The position numbers and the translations under genes are program-made. From Fasciola hepatica (lineage: Eukaryota; Platyhelminthes; Trematoda; Plagiorchiida; Fasciolidae), in contig CANUEZ040000024.1 in assembly GCA_948099385.1 (NCBI GenBank), positions 24,029,001-24,093,000 on the forward strand: a stretch of 64,000 bases of DNA, in the 5' to 3' direction. This document shows positions 21,323 to 33,900 of this stretch, piece by piece. How positions within the stretch are numbered: position 1 is the stretch's first letter; each line of letters starts with the position of its first letter. The notes beneath the pieces were generated by a model. That model was not told the DNA's origin, ran no database searches, and saw only the letters and a list, made by a program, of their open reading frames with translations.

Positions 21323-24300
21323 ACGCCAAGAAACTGATGGAGAAAATTGGAATCTGGACGGGAAGCAGTATTGCAAATGGCTGGGGAGGTTTTTGGTACT
21401 TTTGATTCCTTAGTTAATGCTAGGTCACCTAGTCCTGTCAGTGCTAACTCATGTAATACCGAGGGCACTGTGAATTGCAAGAATGTCGACCCATTTAATT
21501 TGAGGATATTTGACCTAGAACTGCAACCGTTATGGGCTAGGCAGCAGGCCCAGGAAGCAGGAGAGAAGTGTAGACAGAGCGGGCGTGAGCATAGGGCCAA
21601 AGCCTACGATCTATCCGACAGATCGGGACAAATTCAGATAGGAAACCCTACTCCGGCCGTCGGACGCAAAGCGTCGACGCAACCAAGAGTAGAACTGACG
21701 GCTTCAGACGGACGATCTGAACACTACTGCAAGTTCATCAGGCAATTTGAAACTTTCGTCGAAAATAAGATACCCGGCCGCGGACAAAGGCTTCCCTATT
21801 TGACCCATCACTGTCGAGGCCGAGCAAGAGAAGCCATAGACGGGTGTGCCTTGCTCGACCCGGAACAAGGCTGCACACAAGCAAGGAAGATTTTGGGGGG
21901 CCTGCTCGACCATCCATTCAAGGTATCTCGTAATCTGATAGAGGGCGTAATGTTAGAGGCCAGAAGAACTGAGGGCGTCTTCTATGCGATGGCCGACCGA
22001 GGGATCATGGTGCTGAACTGTTCAATAGCCCTCGACCATTCAGGTTACATGGCTGACCTCGATGCCATGCATTCATTGGAGTGTATAGTCCGCTACCCCA
22101 CTATAGAACTGCAGGGTTGGTGGACGGAAGAGGAGGAACATATAAGCCGGAGCGACCGTGAGGCTAACTTCGAGGATTAGACCGAATACTTAGACAGGCA
22201 AACCAAGATTACCCATAGTAGATGTAGTGGGAACATCCGGGATAGCCAACGGGTAAACAGACCTAGCATCAGCCAGGCTCACAACACTGCACGGGAGCAT
22301 CCGAAACATCAGCCTTAAACAAATTCACAGGCCATTTCGTGCGAGGCTATAGCGCATCCAACTTGCAGGTCCTAAGAAGCTAGCCATGGGCTACTAGAAT
22401 GCCCGAAGTTCAACAAGGCCACAATAGACGAGGTTCGGGGAATCGCGAGGACGACAGGAACGTGTTTTATATACCTCAACACCGCGCCCCCTGCCGCAGC
22501 TTGCCGAGCAAGGACCAGATGTGGTCATGAGGTTTGCGCGGGCAGACACCACCGATTGTTACACCAGGCGAGAGAAACCACACCAGAGGCGAACAAGAAG
22601 CCCAGTGTAATTTGTTCGACGTTACGGTCTTCCAGTAAACCAGTACGTTTAGGGATAGTTGTAGTGGAAGTGCTGACCCCAACTAGAATGGCCGAAGCTT
22701 TGGGTTTCGTCGACAGTGGATCGGACACTACGCTGGCGAAGGACCGGCTTGCTGATAAACACCGGCCTGCTAAAAGCACGACGTCGTTAGCAGTGAGCAC
22801 GGTGGGCGGAACACGAATCTTGACTGACAGCCGGTTGAGGTTACATATCATCGCTCAGTACACTAATGAGCAAATCGTATCAACGGAGGCGTTTACGTAA
22901 GCTGATCTCCACATGCTGGCACCAAGTTCGGTGATTGCAATTTTAACTAGGTGGCCCCACCTGCAGGATGTCTCCATCGTAGACCGGGAGGATGACGAAG
23001 CGGATCCACTCATCGGCTGCTATGTGTCAGAGGCACTTTGGGTACTTGACCAGAGAGTGGGCGACCTCCAGGCACCTTATGCCGTGCGCACAGCTCTGGG
23101 ATGTGTATTATGTGCTCCAGTAGGGGGGCACGGTTTCGTTAATTACGTATCAGCCAAAACGGACCACGTAGTGCATCATTTGCAGTGGCCGTGTGAAAAG
23201 GAGTTTCACGACATTGGAGACGAAGAATTTCGCTGTCTCGAGACGACCAGTTCGCTCTGCAAACAGTATGGCGAGGAACCAGATGACTTAAAAAACAGTT
23301 CAAGGTTCCGCTCCCATGGAGCACACCATCTGACCATTGGGTTGATAACAGAAACTATGCTCTACAAAGACTACTACGACCGAAAGAAGGCTTCGTTCAA
23401 GACCAAGATCTGTGGAGCGATACGCAGAAGAAATGAGGCGAAACGAAGCCCTTGACTCCGTTGAAAAGGTGCCTGCCAAAGCCGACGGCCGGAATGGGAC
23501 CAGGCACCTACTTCACCACTCGGTTATCAACCCCAAGAAACACGAAAGTCTGCGGGTGGTTTTCGACCGTGCAGCCAAGTTCCAGGGCAAGTCGTCAAAC
23601 GATGGCCTGCTACATGGGCCCGACCGGACCACGCCATTGATCGAAGTTTTGTGCCGCCTTAGATTGGGTAGATGGGCCCTGTCTACTGACATCAAGGAAA
23701 TTTTTCTCCAAGTGAAGTTACCGGTAGAATAGCGAGACGCATTGCGTTTCCTAAGGTGGGAAGAGAAAAACCGGGACAAAGCGGTAATAAATTATAGGAT
23801 GACCATCCACCCCTTCGGAGCCATCTCATTACCGTTCTGTGATAACTGAGTCCTTCGAGAATCGGCAAACAAACATGGAGTTTCGGTCGCCCAGCCGGTG
23901 GTAGATAGCGTCAGCAGAAACTTCTAAGTCGACAACTATCTTGGTCATTCGATGATGTAGCCTCGGACCTAGCACAGTTCAGGGGCCAAGCAAGATTGCC
24001 AGAAGGGGGTGGCGTCCACCTGACGAAGTGGATATCGAAAGCTTCAGAAGAGCCCGAAGTCATTCCGTACCACGAGAGGGCCGAAAGGGCCAGAGGTTTG
24101 GACGGCTCTCTACTCCCTACCGAATGCAAGCTGGGAATATGATTGAATGCGGAGACAAACGACTTTGGTTTCGAGCTAAAATTTCCCGAGCTGCCAGTAA
24201 CCCGTCGTAGCATACTGTCTGCCGTCTCTAGTTTGTTCGATCCGCTCTGGTTGTTACCCGGAAAGATCCCGCTGCAGCGCCTTGACTCATTTTCTTTCCG

Positions 24301-26710
24301 TAATTTCAAAATGTGATCAATTTCAGTTTTCGTGCAACGTGCACAGAGATGATAAGGAAAAATTCACCAAGATTTCACTTAAACAGTTCGAGTGAGGCTT
24401 ATTAGCTTTAAGAGCAGTGTTTAACTATTCCAGCCTTTGAAGATAAACACTTATTCACATTTTATAGAATATTGTTTGTCACATAAGTCATAAGGAGAAA
24501 ACTATGAAATACTTTTATAGAGGTCAGCTTTCGATCAGTTTCCGTGTTCATGCGTGTTTTATTACTGCCTATAGTGCTCTTGCTTTCTACGCTGATTTAT
24601 AATCAGAAACCCATTTTCAGCGTTTTATGGAATTCGGTGAGTTGGCTTTATGTAATTCCACTGTATCTCGACCTTCTAACTTTATGTGATACCTCATTAT
24701 CACTTGAACGTTGCATCTACGTCCATCTTCTGCGCGCAGCTTTGTAAACGCGCTTGGCATAACCAGTTGCTGCATTAGTTTACTGCTTGAGATACGTAGA
24801 CCAAGCTGGTGCAGCGAATTGTTTTACTCTGGAAGGTATTCATTCTGATCATACGCCTAACTGTGTGCGTCGGTCTTCTGATGAATGTGCCCATCCCAGT
24901 TTGTGCAACGGGATTTGGAATTGATTCCTTACGGAATGTGCAAATGATGGCTACGACGGAAACCGGTTTTGCGCGCAGCCAGCTTAGGAATTTGGTAACC
25001 ACAGGCACTGACAATAAGTTATAGGTGGGTACGGCGAGAATCATGACCCCAACCTGAACCTCAGACAACTGTTTTCGCAGAAGGAACTTGGACGGTGGTG
25101 TAAAGAACAAATACTTGAAATACTTGTTTTGTGAATTTGATTACATTTGCCATTTCTTTGACAAGCTTGTCCATATACCATACTTTTGAACGTTTATTTA
25201 TTAATGTGAGGCACCTGAATTTGGCCCCAAACCGTTTCTGACTGTCTTTCTTCGGTCACGGGGCTTTGAATCTTTGGTATTTACTGCGGAGTCTATTTGG
25301 TAGCGTACTCGAGGTTCGTATATATTTATAACTTTTTTTATTTAAATTTAGTACCGTAGAATTTCACTGGTACTCGCTTTCCGATTTCGGGATCCGTTTC
25401 GAATTTTGCTACATATCACTTAGAGGCTTCTTACAACCTCCGAAATGTAGCTTGTAGCATTTAAACCCCAAACTCTTTAAAGGACTACTACAGGTGGGTG
25501 GTAGGCTGACCAAATCCTACCTAGATTTTGCCACCGAATACCCCGCACTGTCACCGGCTCGACAACATGTGACAGAACTTATGATTCAACACATCCACAC
25601 CGTAGACGGACATGTCAGGGAGGTCACATGACAAGCGCCATCCGAAAGCGCCTTTGACTGCCGAGAGGAAGAGCGACTGTAAAACGCGTCATCCAACGTC
25701 GCGCGCATTGTGGGAGACGCAATGCCGAAGCGGGCAAACAAAACATGGCCCGCTGCCAAAATGTAGAGTGACTCCGGATTAGTGGCATTTCAGCGACACC
25801 GGGCTGGACTATTTCGGGCCTTCGTGGATCAAGTGTGGGAACAGGTTGAAAAAAGGATACTGGTGTATCATGACGTGCATGAAGTCACGCGCGGTGCACT
25901 TGGAAGTTACACGTTTGATGAAAACCGACTCTTTCCTCCTGGCCTCGCAGTGCTTTATCGACCGAAGAGGTATACCAGCGGATATATACTCCGACAGTGG
26001 GTCGAACTTCGTGGGCGCTCACTGGAAACTGCAGATTTGGCACCAAAACCTGAACAGAGACGAGCTGCGGGACCGAACCGTGGCTCACTTTATACGACGG
26101 CACTTCAAACCCCCGCAGGCCAACCATCGCGGTGGCGCATGGGAACCCCTGATCTGGTCCACCAGACGGATGTTGCTGCCGATCAGTGCTCAACAGCCGC
26201 CCGACGGCGAAACGTTGAGCATCGTCATGACCGAGGTCGACAGAATTCTGAACAGCAGATCACCGGTTCCAGCAACCAACTGCGACCCCACCCATCTGGC
26301 GTCCACTCAGAGCAGCTTACTGGCTTTAAGGTCGAACGAGGGTCTCCAAGGGCCGACAAACCTTCGTGAGAGCTACCTTCATGGATGGAAACCGGCGAAT
26401 TTTCTTTCCAAGGGTTTTTTTTGGGGGGGGGGGCGATGGCAGCAGGAGAACCTTTCGGCTCTGCAAGCTCGACAGGAGTGGCTGGCCAAAACAAGACCAT
26501 CCAAAGTTGGGGATGCAGTGATGATCGCCAACGAACACGCTCATTTCAGCACCCGGCCTTTGTTTTTTTGTGGAAACCGCCAAAAGCTCTGACGAACCGA
26601 TAAGGACTGTCAAGTTGAAGACCGCCCACGGAATGCTAACTTGTGACGTACGCAGTATCAGCCTCCTCGAGAATGAAGACGGGGCAGCTGACTACACGGA
26701 CCCCCAGTAG
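21323..26710 (+). pseudogene. BEL/Pao gag-pol relic of element C
   Basis: Gag aligns with that of element A, but the start codon is ACG at 21323-21325. It stays open to a stop at about 22180 and reads straight through the segment where A and B are broken. The protease motif FVDSGSDTTLA lies near 22705-22740, followed by a protease C-terminal part (22913-23455). RT begins near 23480. Its catalytic box is destroyed: where A reads FYVDDY, C reads a stop, then VDN (near 23920-23935). RT homology stops at about 24283. Integrase resumes at about 25446 with DYFGP, IYSDSGSNF and HRGGAWE, preserving the D, D and E positions, and ends in the C-terminal domain with stop 26708-26710. A G-run at about 26420-26431 disturbs the frame. 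Confidence 0.85.
24283..25445. other. Foreign segment inside element C, ending in an LTR-like sequence
   Basis: Replaces the RNase H and early integrase coding of element C. Its right end (about 25310-25437) has the characteristic end of the local BEL LTRs: GAGGTTCGTA, GTAGAATTTCAC, GATTTCGGGATCCGTT, TTGCTACAT and CTTCTTACA, but clearly diverged from the other LTRs here. The left part (24283-25190) has only short frames I cannot identify. It could be an old solo LTR of a third type with flanking DNA, or the remains of a nested element with accompanying deletion. Confidence 0.5.
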
Positions 26711-27413
26711 AATGTTCCTCATTGGTCGTTGAAGTGGGTAAGAGCACCTCCCGTGTGTGATACCATTTATGACAAGCTTACGTACCCAACTTCACCCACA
26801 CCCAATCATATACTCGCATGAGACAAGTCCCTGCACCACTGTGTCCAACAAACGTGCCACAGCGCCCAACGTTTCGCCCTCGCCATTGACTTTATAGGAG
26901 ACGTTTCCCATGTGCGGTACTAGTTATGACTTACTTGCGCACCCAAACACACTAGCTCTCAATCAAACACTCGTGCATGAGACACCATGATGTATCATGA
27001 CCTCCATCGACCACGTCGCAGTGCTCACCGTCCGTCGTTTATCATTGACATTATGGAAGATATCTCCCATAGGCGGTAGTTGTTACTATTTGCCCGTACA
27101 CCAAAGTGCCACCTCGCCCACAACACCCACAAGCACACACACTCACACAAGCACACCCAGCCAAGTCATGACGGCTTTCTCGAAGACGGCACCCAAGTTT
27201 CCCCTTCAAGCCCGCCGTGGACAAGCCGCTCTCATGGACGAGGCAGAGAGATATCATGTCGGTGTAGCCACCGGGTCATATGCGACCGTGAGTACAATGC
27301 GTCAGGAGTGTCAGGTACGCTCTTTGACAACAAGGTCTAGGTAGGCAGGAAAATCAGCTCCTTTATTCTGAACCCTTGACTCTGCTTAGATTCGGGAAGA
27401 TTTTGGTGGGTGG
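26711..27413 (+). repeat. 3' untranslated part of element C with spaced repeat units
   Basis: Three degenerate units start at about 26729 (TTGAAGTGGG), 26885 (TTGACTTTAT) and 27045 (TTGACATTAT), about 156-160 bp apart. Each is followed by TCCC-ATG or TCCCGTG and then an ACCCA/CACAC tract. The plan is like that in A, B and D but with a longer period. Confidence 0.55.
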
Positions 27414-27784
27414 TCTTACGCGGGATTGTGGAAAAACCCCCAGAAACCAGACAATTTCACGTTTCCTTGACATCACACGCTCGTACACACTACTTGCTTT
27501 TTATGCTCCATACATTATCATGAACCAACTTTTGTTTGTTCACGTCCACCGCGCCACTCCGTCATATCCTTATTCTTAACCTGCGTGACGCACGAGCTTC
27601 TTTCTCGCAGGCCTCAATTTGGTTCCCGTTTTCTGAGTCCCCGTGATTGCGTAATTGAGGTTCGTACCTGTTTCATGTCAATGCTCATTTAATAATCCAT
27701 TATCGTAGAATTTCACCGATAATCGCGTTCTGATTTCGAGATCTGTTGCTAAATTGGCTACATATTGCTCAAAGAGGTCTTAAA
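27414..27784 (+). repeat. 3' LTR of element C
   Basis: Starts near TCTTACGCGGG at 27414 and ends at about GGTCTTAAA. Bases from about 27535 on are nearly identical to the 5' LTR, while the first about 120 bp are strongly diverged from it. Confidence 0.75.
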
Positions 27785-29299
27785 CCTACCCTATCCAACC
27801 TTTAAATTTCCCACTGCCACTAGTCTATGGGATTTAGACTGTACCCAGTTGTAATGAGCTTTGGGGCACTTCTGGCATTTCATACCAACACTACCTCGTA
27901 TGGTATCCGAGAGGGTTCTTGTGCACCTAGAGCATGTCCTTGCCCCCTGGAACTGAAGAAAGTGAGGATGTCCCCCGTACGCTGCGAAAGCGTCTTCATG
28001 CCGCTCGCTTGCGAGGTGGCACATTTTCGCCCACACGGACCCGCCAGGTTGGTCGAGCTTTCAAATCTTACACTCCCCATGGCAGCGAGCTGATCGATGG
28101 GCCGGAATAATTTGCTTTTTACATGCAATCGCGCATCGTGTAGCGCAAGTTTATGGGCTGCCCACTGCGTACTCTCCGCAACCATCATCAGCATCCGGTG
28201 GGCAGGTTTCCGGAAGCCCCTCCTTTGCTTGCGAGGGACCCCTGGGGGATTCTCTTTGAAAGGGAACCTGATCGTCCGGTGATCACTCCCGCCCGTAGGA
28301 GCAGTAGCCTCGAGATGGTCGGCTTCCTCCAGCGATTTAGTGGATACGGGGTTCAGAAGTCTGTGTGTTCAGCCTATTCCCGACCGAGTTGTTTGGCTTA
28401 TGTGGTGTGCCCTTGTGAATCTGCACACCAGCTCCATCATCCCATAGCCAAATTCACCTCGCGGTGACCACAACCCCTTTCGCTCTACTTTCGATGAGTA
28501 GGAACCCCCGACAGTCACTAACTATTCAGAGATGTTGGCTGTCCTAACCAAAGGCTCTAGTCACACCGAGTCCTCACTACGAGGTGAGGAGTGAGACCTG
28601 TAGACACCTGTCTGCGTCGACTTCATGTTCCGTGTACTCAGATAATACGAAGCCACCTTTATGTTTGGTGTGGCATCATTTCTCCAGCCATTTGCTTGTT
28701 ACCAACGGGTCAGGGTGCATCCCCTGCATTCTTGCAAGCCCGCCCTGTAGAGGCGGTCCCTTACTAGGGGAAAACTTGTTGTTACATCGTTAATGAGCCA
28801 ATTACTAGTGACTGCGGTGCTGTCATTGCCCTCGGCTTCAGCCGTCAAATTTCTACGTTTCGTCTGCACATTACAAACGCTGGCGTAGTCTACGGTTGTT
28901 CCCCCGGTAGTCGCAACTGCCGCAGTTTTGGGTCGCCTGGATGGAAGCGGTTTTATTTGCTAGCTCTCGGGAAACTTACCCGAGGGCCGACTGCGCATTT
29001 TTCAGGCTTACTTTAGCGCTCTGATTGGCTTCAATCTTGTGCATCTGGGCTCAAACCATGTGAGGTATCTAGCTGCCCCGCAGCTAGGTTGGAACAGTAA
29101 ACACCAAGTATATTGGAGTCCACCTGGACTGTGCTAGTCTGAGTTGGCTGTTTCCAGCGAGTTTTTGGTGTTCCTGATTGCTGGAACTAGACGATGCTTA
29201 CCCCCGGTGATGGACCTAACGCAGACGCTGAAATCTTGAATGGAGCTTTGGGTTTTCTCTGCCTCCGTTTAGCCTTTACAGAGTGGGCTGGTTCCAAGT
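27785..29299. other. Unassigned; possibly decayed LINE ORF1 on the minus strand
   Basis: Two overlapping minus-strand frames (28036-27791 and 28194-27880) are the best candidates. One contains CSRC followed 17 residues later by CQKC and a downstream His/Trp, a spacing that could be a degenerate zinc-binding finger like those in some LINE ORF1 proteins. This is weak. No RT or LTR motif was seen in the rest. Confidence 0.3.
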
Positions 29300-29674
29300 T
29301 GTAACAGCCGGTCGTGGAAAATCCCCCTCTTCCCTCGCGATTCAGTGTTTCTCCTAACATCACTCATTTGCCTACATCATTGACTTGTCTTTACGAACTG
29401 GTTGTGCTTCTGGACCAATTGTTGTTTGTTCGCGTCCAGAGCGCTACTTTGGCACATCCTTGTTCAGGACCTGCGTGACACACGTGCTGTTTGCTCACAC
29501 GCTGCTATTCGGTTTCTCGTTGTTGAGTCCTTGTGATCGTATTATTGAGGTTTGTATATTTTTTATGTCATTGTTCATGTAATAATCTAGTATCGTAGAA
29601 CATAGCGGATAATCGTCTTTTGATTTCGGGATCCGTTGCGAATTTGGCTACGCATTGCTCAAACGTTCGTTGCA
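29300..29674 (+). repeat. Solo LTR of the element A type (375 bp)
   Basis: Begins TGTAACAGCCGG and ends GTTGCA. It matches 20140-20514 with only a few changes and has no internal element attached. The flanks are CAAGT before and AAAGT after, compatible with an imperfect 5 bp target duplication. A solo LTR normally arises by recombination between the two LTRs of a full element. Confidence 0.9.
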
Positions 29675-31339
29675 AAAGTATATCCTCCTTGCAGTAGACT
29701 TCATCATCTCGTCAGTTGCAGCAGATAACGCCTTCTTTTATCTTGGGTGTCCAAATTCGACCAGCACTGACTGAGGTGCATATTAGGAGGCTCCCGGTCT
29801 CAAACCCCACTCACTAAGCTGAAATTACCCTTAAACAGGGCGTGTTCTCATATGCCCGCTGTTCTCAGTAAGTTGGCCACTTGGCAACGCTCGCCCTTGC
29901 CAGGTGGGCCACACGGCATAACGTTTCAGGGATTCACTCAATCGCTAATTAACAATGTCTCCCAATGGCGGCCTTGGCATGCCTGACTGAATTACCCAAC
30001 TGTTTTGACCAGCTGTTCGTTCCCTCCCTTAGCGATATCAGCTCTATGTCACCAAATTTCTTTGGGTAGAGAAACTGGGAAATTTCTTCATTCACGGGTT
30101 TTTTCAAGCTCCTTGTACCTGGCCTCCATTGTCTACAGCAGTGAGCTAGTTTTTCTTATGCCAGAGTTCGTGTGAATAACTGATTCGTTACAAGAGTAGG
30201 CGGTTTTCCGAGAGAGGGCTGAAGGCATGCCCATTGACCCCTCCCTGTCTTGAGGCATTCTGCGCATCACTAGACCATTCCAGGGTTGTCTAGATAAAAT
30301 TCAAAGGCTTTCACGGTAGGTCTGTTGCATTTCTGATGAAACCAACGGTCGTAGACGTCATATTATATTCCTTTCTCTTTTTCTTTCGAATACCTAGCAG
30401 CAGTGGAAGGGAATGTTGGGGATTCTGCGGAGTTCTGACTTTTCCTCCTGTTCATTTTCCATTTCTTCTGAGGGGGCACAAAGCACCAAATGGGAACGAA
30501 GCGAAGGTAAAGAAAAGCCCTGGACTATGTGTGTGTAACCTATGCTTGTCTTCCGGTCAGATTTAAAGCTTTTAGAGTTATCTATCGACATGCGCGCTGC
30601 AACAAGCGAGAAAAAAACCGGCTCACCCGTGTGGCATTCTCACTGACCGCCAAGGAACTCTTTGAGCTTAACTTTCTTACGTCTCTAGATTGCAGACAAT
30701 CAGCAAACATTTTCTCCTCCGATTTCGGTGGTTTTGGTTGATCCGGCTCTATTTAATCAGGTATGATCGTCCTCTATTTACTCCCGCAGTTTACAGCACT
30801 CCGTTGGCTCTGTTTCCGCCCATTTGCCGGCTGCTCGGTCCCCACGCTGGTTCACGTCACGGTTGGGTCATAGGACGTGCCTCCGCACCAGTGACAGCCT
30901 AGACCCTTGCGCACTCGGATCTCAGTATCTCACTGCGTCCCTACTGCAAAAATATTTTCTTGGGGCTGACGGATTCAGTTCCAGAGAGTAGAATCGGGTT
31001 CGTTCCAGGAAACAGCGAAGACTTACAATTTGAACAGGCCGAGAGATAGACAGCAGCACGAACACACTGGCTTAGGCGAGATGAACATGTTCCAGCCTGT
31101 GAAACTAGCTGGACTGAAGAGTACTAAAAAAGTAATTTTAACGGAAGAAACAAATGAACACACTAAGGAGTCAGAATTGGAGACTTTTTGAGAGGTCGAA
31201 ATGAGATGTGCGAGAGAAACTGCAATAGGTGTAGATGGTGAGAGACATAGTTAATTGGGGTTTCAAGGAAGGGTTGGGATCACCGATAGCCTAACCTTGA
31301 CCGGTCTAACCTTGAACGGCATCATTGTGTTTGAAAACT
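29675..31339. other. Non-coding stretch, nothing recognised
   Basis: Short frames on both strands without motifs. No LTR, LINE motif or RNA gene seen. Confidence 0.4.
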
Positions 31340-33900
31340 GCTGGTTTCGGAGGTTTATTCCACGCATTACCTTATCTAAAAAGGAAGAAATTACCCCAAA
31401 TACTTCGCAATGCTCTGAGCTTCTCCAGTTTTAGACTATGCCTCCTCAGGGCTGAGCTCTCGTCCATTTCCATGGGGCCTAAAATATTCATTGGCATTTA
31501 CTTAAGTTCAATTCAAGTTGCAATTAAGTCCCCTCTCATCCGTCTCCTATCAAAGGAGAACGGTCTTAAGATTGCCAATCTTACTACATACGGCTAAGTT
31601 TAGAGATCTGGGACGGCTTTGTAAAGTTTCCTCGCACAGACCGTAAAACCTGTTGGTCCCCGAATAACGAGGGAGCCATGCCTATACGAGATATTCTAGA
31701 TAAGGCCGAAAATGGCTTTGTGTATTTGGAACACGACCCGGGTATTTCTGGTACCAAGGGTCCTATCGGAGTTGACGGAGAGCACTACTAGACTTGCTGG
31801 GCGCGGCAGCTTATTAGGTTGACGGTTTGAAGGTCTTGCGGATAAGCGCCCCTGAAACCCTCGTGGTAGAAATCTTGCGGGGATACCTGAATCCCGATGT
31901 GGCTTGACTGAAGCGTTAGCGGATAGCAGTTGCGTACACTTGCCGTTGTTAGGCTGGCATACCACAGGTTACTGTCTACCCGTGGAGAGTGTCTGGGTCG
32001 GAATATACATCGTAATCCGCTGAGTTTCTGACAATTCTAGTTTTGCCTGCAAAAAGTGGTAAGAAGACTCTAGCTCTCTCGCCAAGTTATTCGTGAAAAC
32101 AAGGAGTAGCGGCCTTTCTACGACAGATCCCAGTGGAAACCCACTGAGGTTATTCGCAAACAACGTGGTGGCGCCTTCAACCCTGGCGTAGAACCGCCGG
32201 TTTCTCGGGTAATCCGGTAACCATGCCACTACTAAGGGCTAACTTGTTTTGCTCCATTTCCAGTAGGTCTACAACACCTGTGTGAAGGGCAATTTTATCC
32301 CCATGCCTCACTCCATGACTTGTATTACAACCGGGCTATAATTTGGGGTCAAGTATCTTAGTCCAGACTTTTGAGTCGGAACTCCCAGCGTCATCCTCCG
32401 GTCTTCTGGTACCTTCCCTTCCTCGAGGGAAGGGTTTATTAATGCCGCTGGATAAGGTGAAGCTGCCACAGCTATGGGCTGCAGGATAGCTGGATTATTG
32501 CCTTCGAATCCCGCGTCTGTATGCTTGCTGAGTCTATGGAGCATTGACTTTACCTCCCCAGGAGAAATTGTCAGCTCCGAGAATCTGTGCTTCTGATTGA
32601 ATATGGTCATAGCTGTCGACCAGAGTCTTTGCTCTAGACAGATTGGAAGCACTCCAGGAGGGCTTCAGCATCCTACTTTCGAGTGCTGGCTTTGTCCCCG
32701 CTAGGGTTTGCACATTTACGACGGCCGCCAACACTGCCCCCTTGGACTGTAGATAGTTAAAATATGTCCGAGGCAATGATTTTTCATTTTTTAAGAGGGC
32801 CAACTTGAACCTGAATTTGTACGCCTTTTGTGGTTCAACCGCTGAGTTTCGTAGCCCCATGTACTGCAGGCATCTGGTGTGGCTTTCATTGCCCCGGAAG
32901 GGTTTCCAGGTCTGGGGTTCCTCCGGCTGAACCTTAGTCACCGCACCCTTCCGCCACGGAGGACCACCCCTGCGTAGCAACTTCTTAAGTGGGGCGAATT
33001 CGTCAGCTAAAAGAATGAGGTTGCATTTTATATGGTCCCACATGCGTTTCACATTGTCGGATAGACAATTCTGGTTTGTCTACTCAGCCTCCAAAGCCAG
33101 CCTTTTGATACCTAACTGCCTGAGATTTCGTGACCCATATCACAGACAAACCGAAACGTGCTTTGGTCACTTTTGCCGAGTGATGCAGCGGGCCTTAGGT
33201 CCTGCATATCGACTGGGTACTTGGTTGCCACGGCATCCAATAGGACAGAGGTGTGACCATCCTTCTGGCGTGTGAGCTGGCGAACAAACTGGAAAAATGC
33301 CTTCTCGTGGACCAGGTTGTGGTCAAGGGAAGACGCTTGCGTCCATATTCTTTCCTAGCCTACCTCCGGGGCCTTTAGCCCCTGGACCACTGGAAAGTGA
33401 CCACTTGTCCCGACGGCTCTCTGCAACGAACTCGCGAAGCATGCGCTTTCTTCCGCCTTCGCTGAACGGCTGCTTCGGGCGCAGGTAAGAACCCCTCTAT
33501 CCCCAGAAGTGACTGTGACACAAACCGCCTGGACGCCCAGTGTCTAAAAATGGGTGCCTTGTACTCGCTGTGGGTTTCGAGAGACTGGTAAAGGCGCACC
33601 CCCACCAAGGCTTCCATCCTTCGTGTCCAGCCTCCAGTTGAAGTGCCTCGATGAGCAGGGCGGTTTTCCCCAGCGTCTTTGTTTAACCGTTCTTCGCAGA
33701 GGGCGATAAATGTGTCTAGGTGGCCTCTGCCCTAAGTTCCCTTCACCCGTGACCTACATCGCTGAAAATACCGCAATGTGTCTATAGGATGCCCTGCTTT
33801 CGTGGGCCGCTTTTCCCACTAGAGCTCCTGTACCCGAGAATTAATCTTGGGAGCTGGGCTCGCTTTTTGGCAAATAATTTACCGGTTGGAAGATGGAGGG
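31340..33900 (-). pseudogene. CR1-like LINE ORF2 relic (endonuclease, RT), extends across the duplication border
   Basis: Read right to left. A degenerate endonuclease runs from about 33.8 to 33.1 kb, with GGVRLY-like, FKAPEVG (decayed DFN region), FFQFVRQLTR and LGKSDQ motifs. A linker follows (33052-32534; FAPLKKLLRR, PRTYFNYLQSKG), then RT (32652-31969) with NYSPV, FPLGSVVERPLLL and FTNNL, then a thumb-like part to about 31.7 kb. A C-terminal part at 31.6-31.34 kb is loosely similar to the end of the LINE near 4.3 kb. The catalytic YADD box is not preserved and many frame breaks exist. It continues uninterrupted through 31676, where the inverted copy stops, so this locus is the undisturbed one. 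Confidence 0.75.

Larger units (their letters stand above)
20907..27784 (+). mobile_element. BEL/Pao LTR retrotransposon, element C, old and decayed
   Basis: Bounded by LTR-like sequences at 20907-21284 and about 27414-27784, with a BEL/Pao gag-pol relic between. A foreign segment of about 1.2 kb replaces the RNase H region (24283-25445). No matching target duplication seen. Frame breaks are numerous throughout. Confidence 0.85.
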
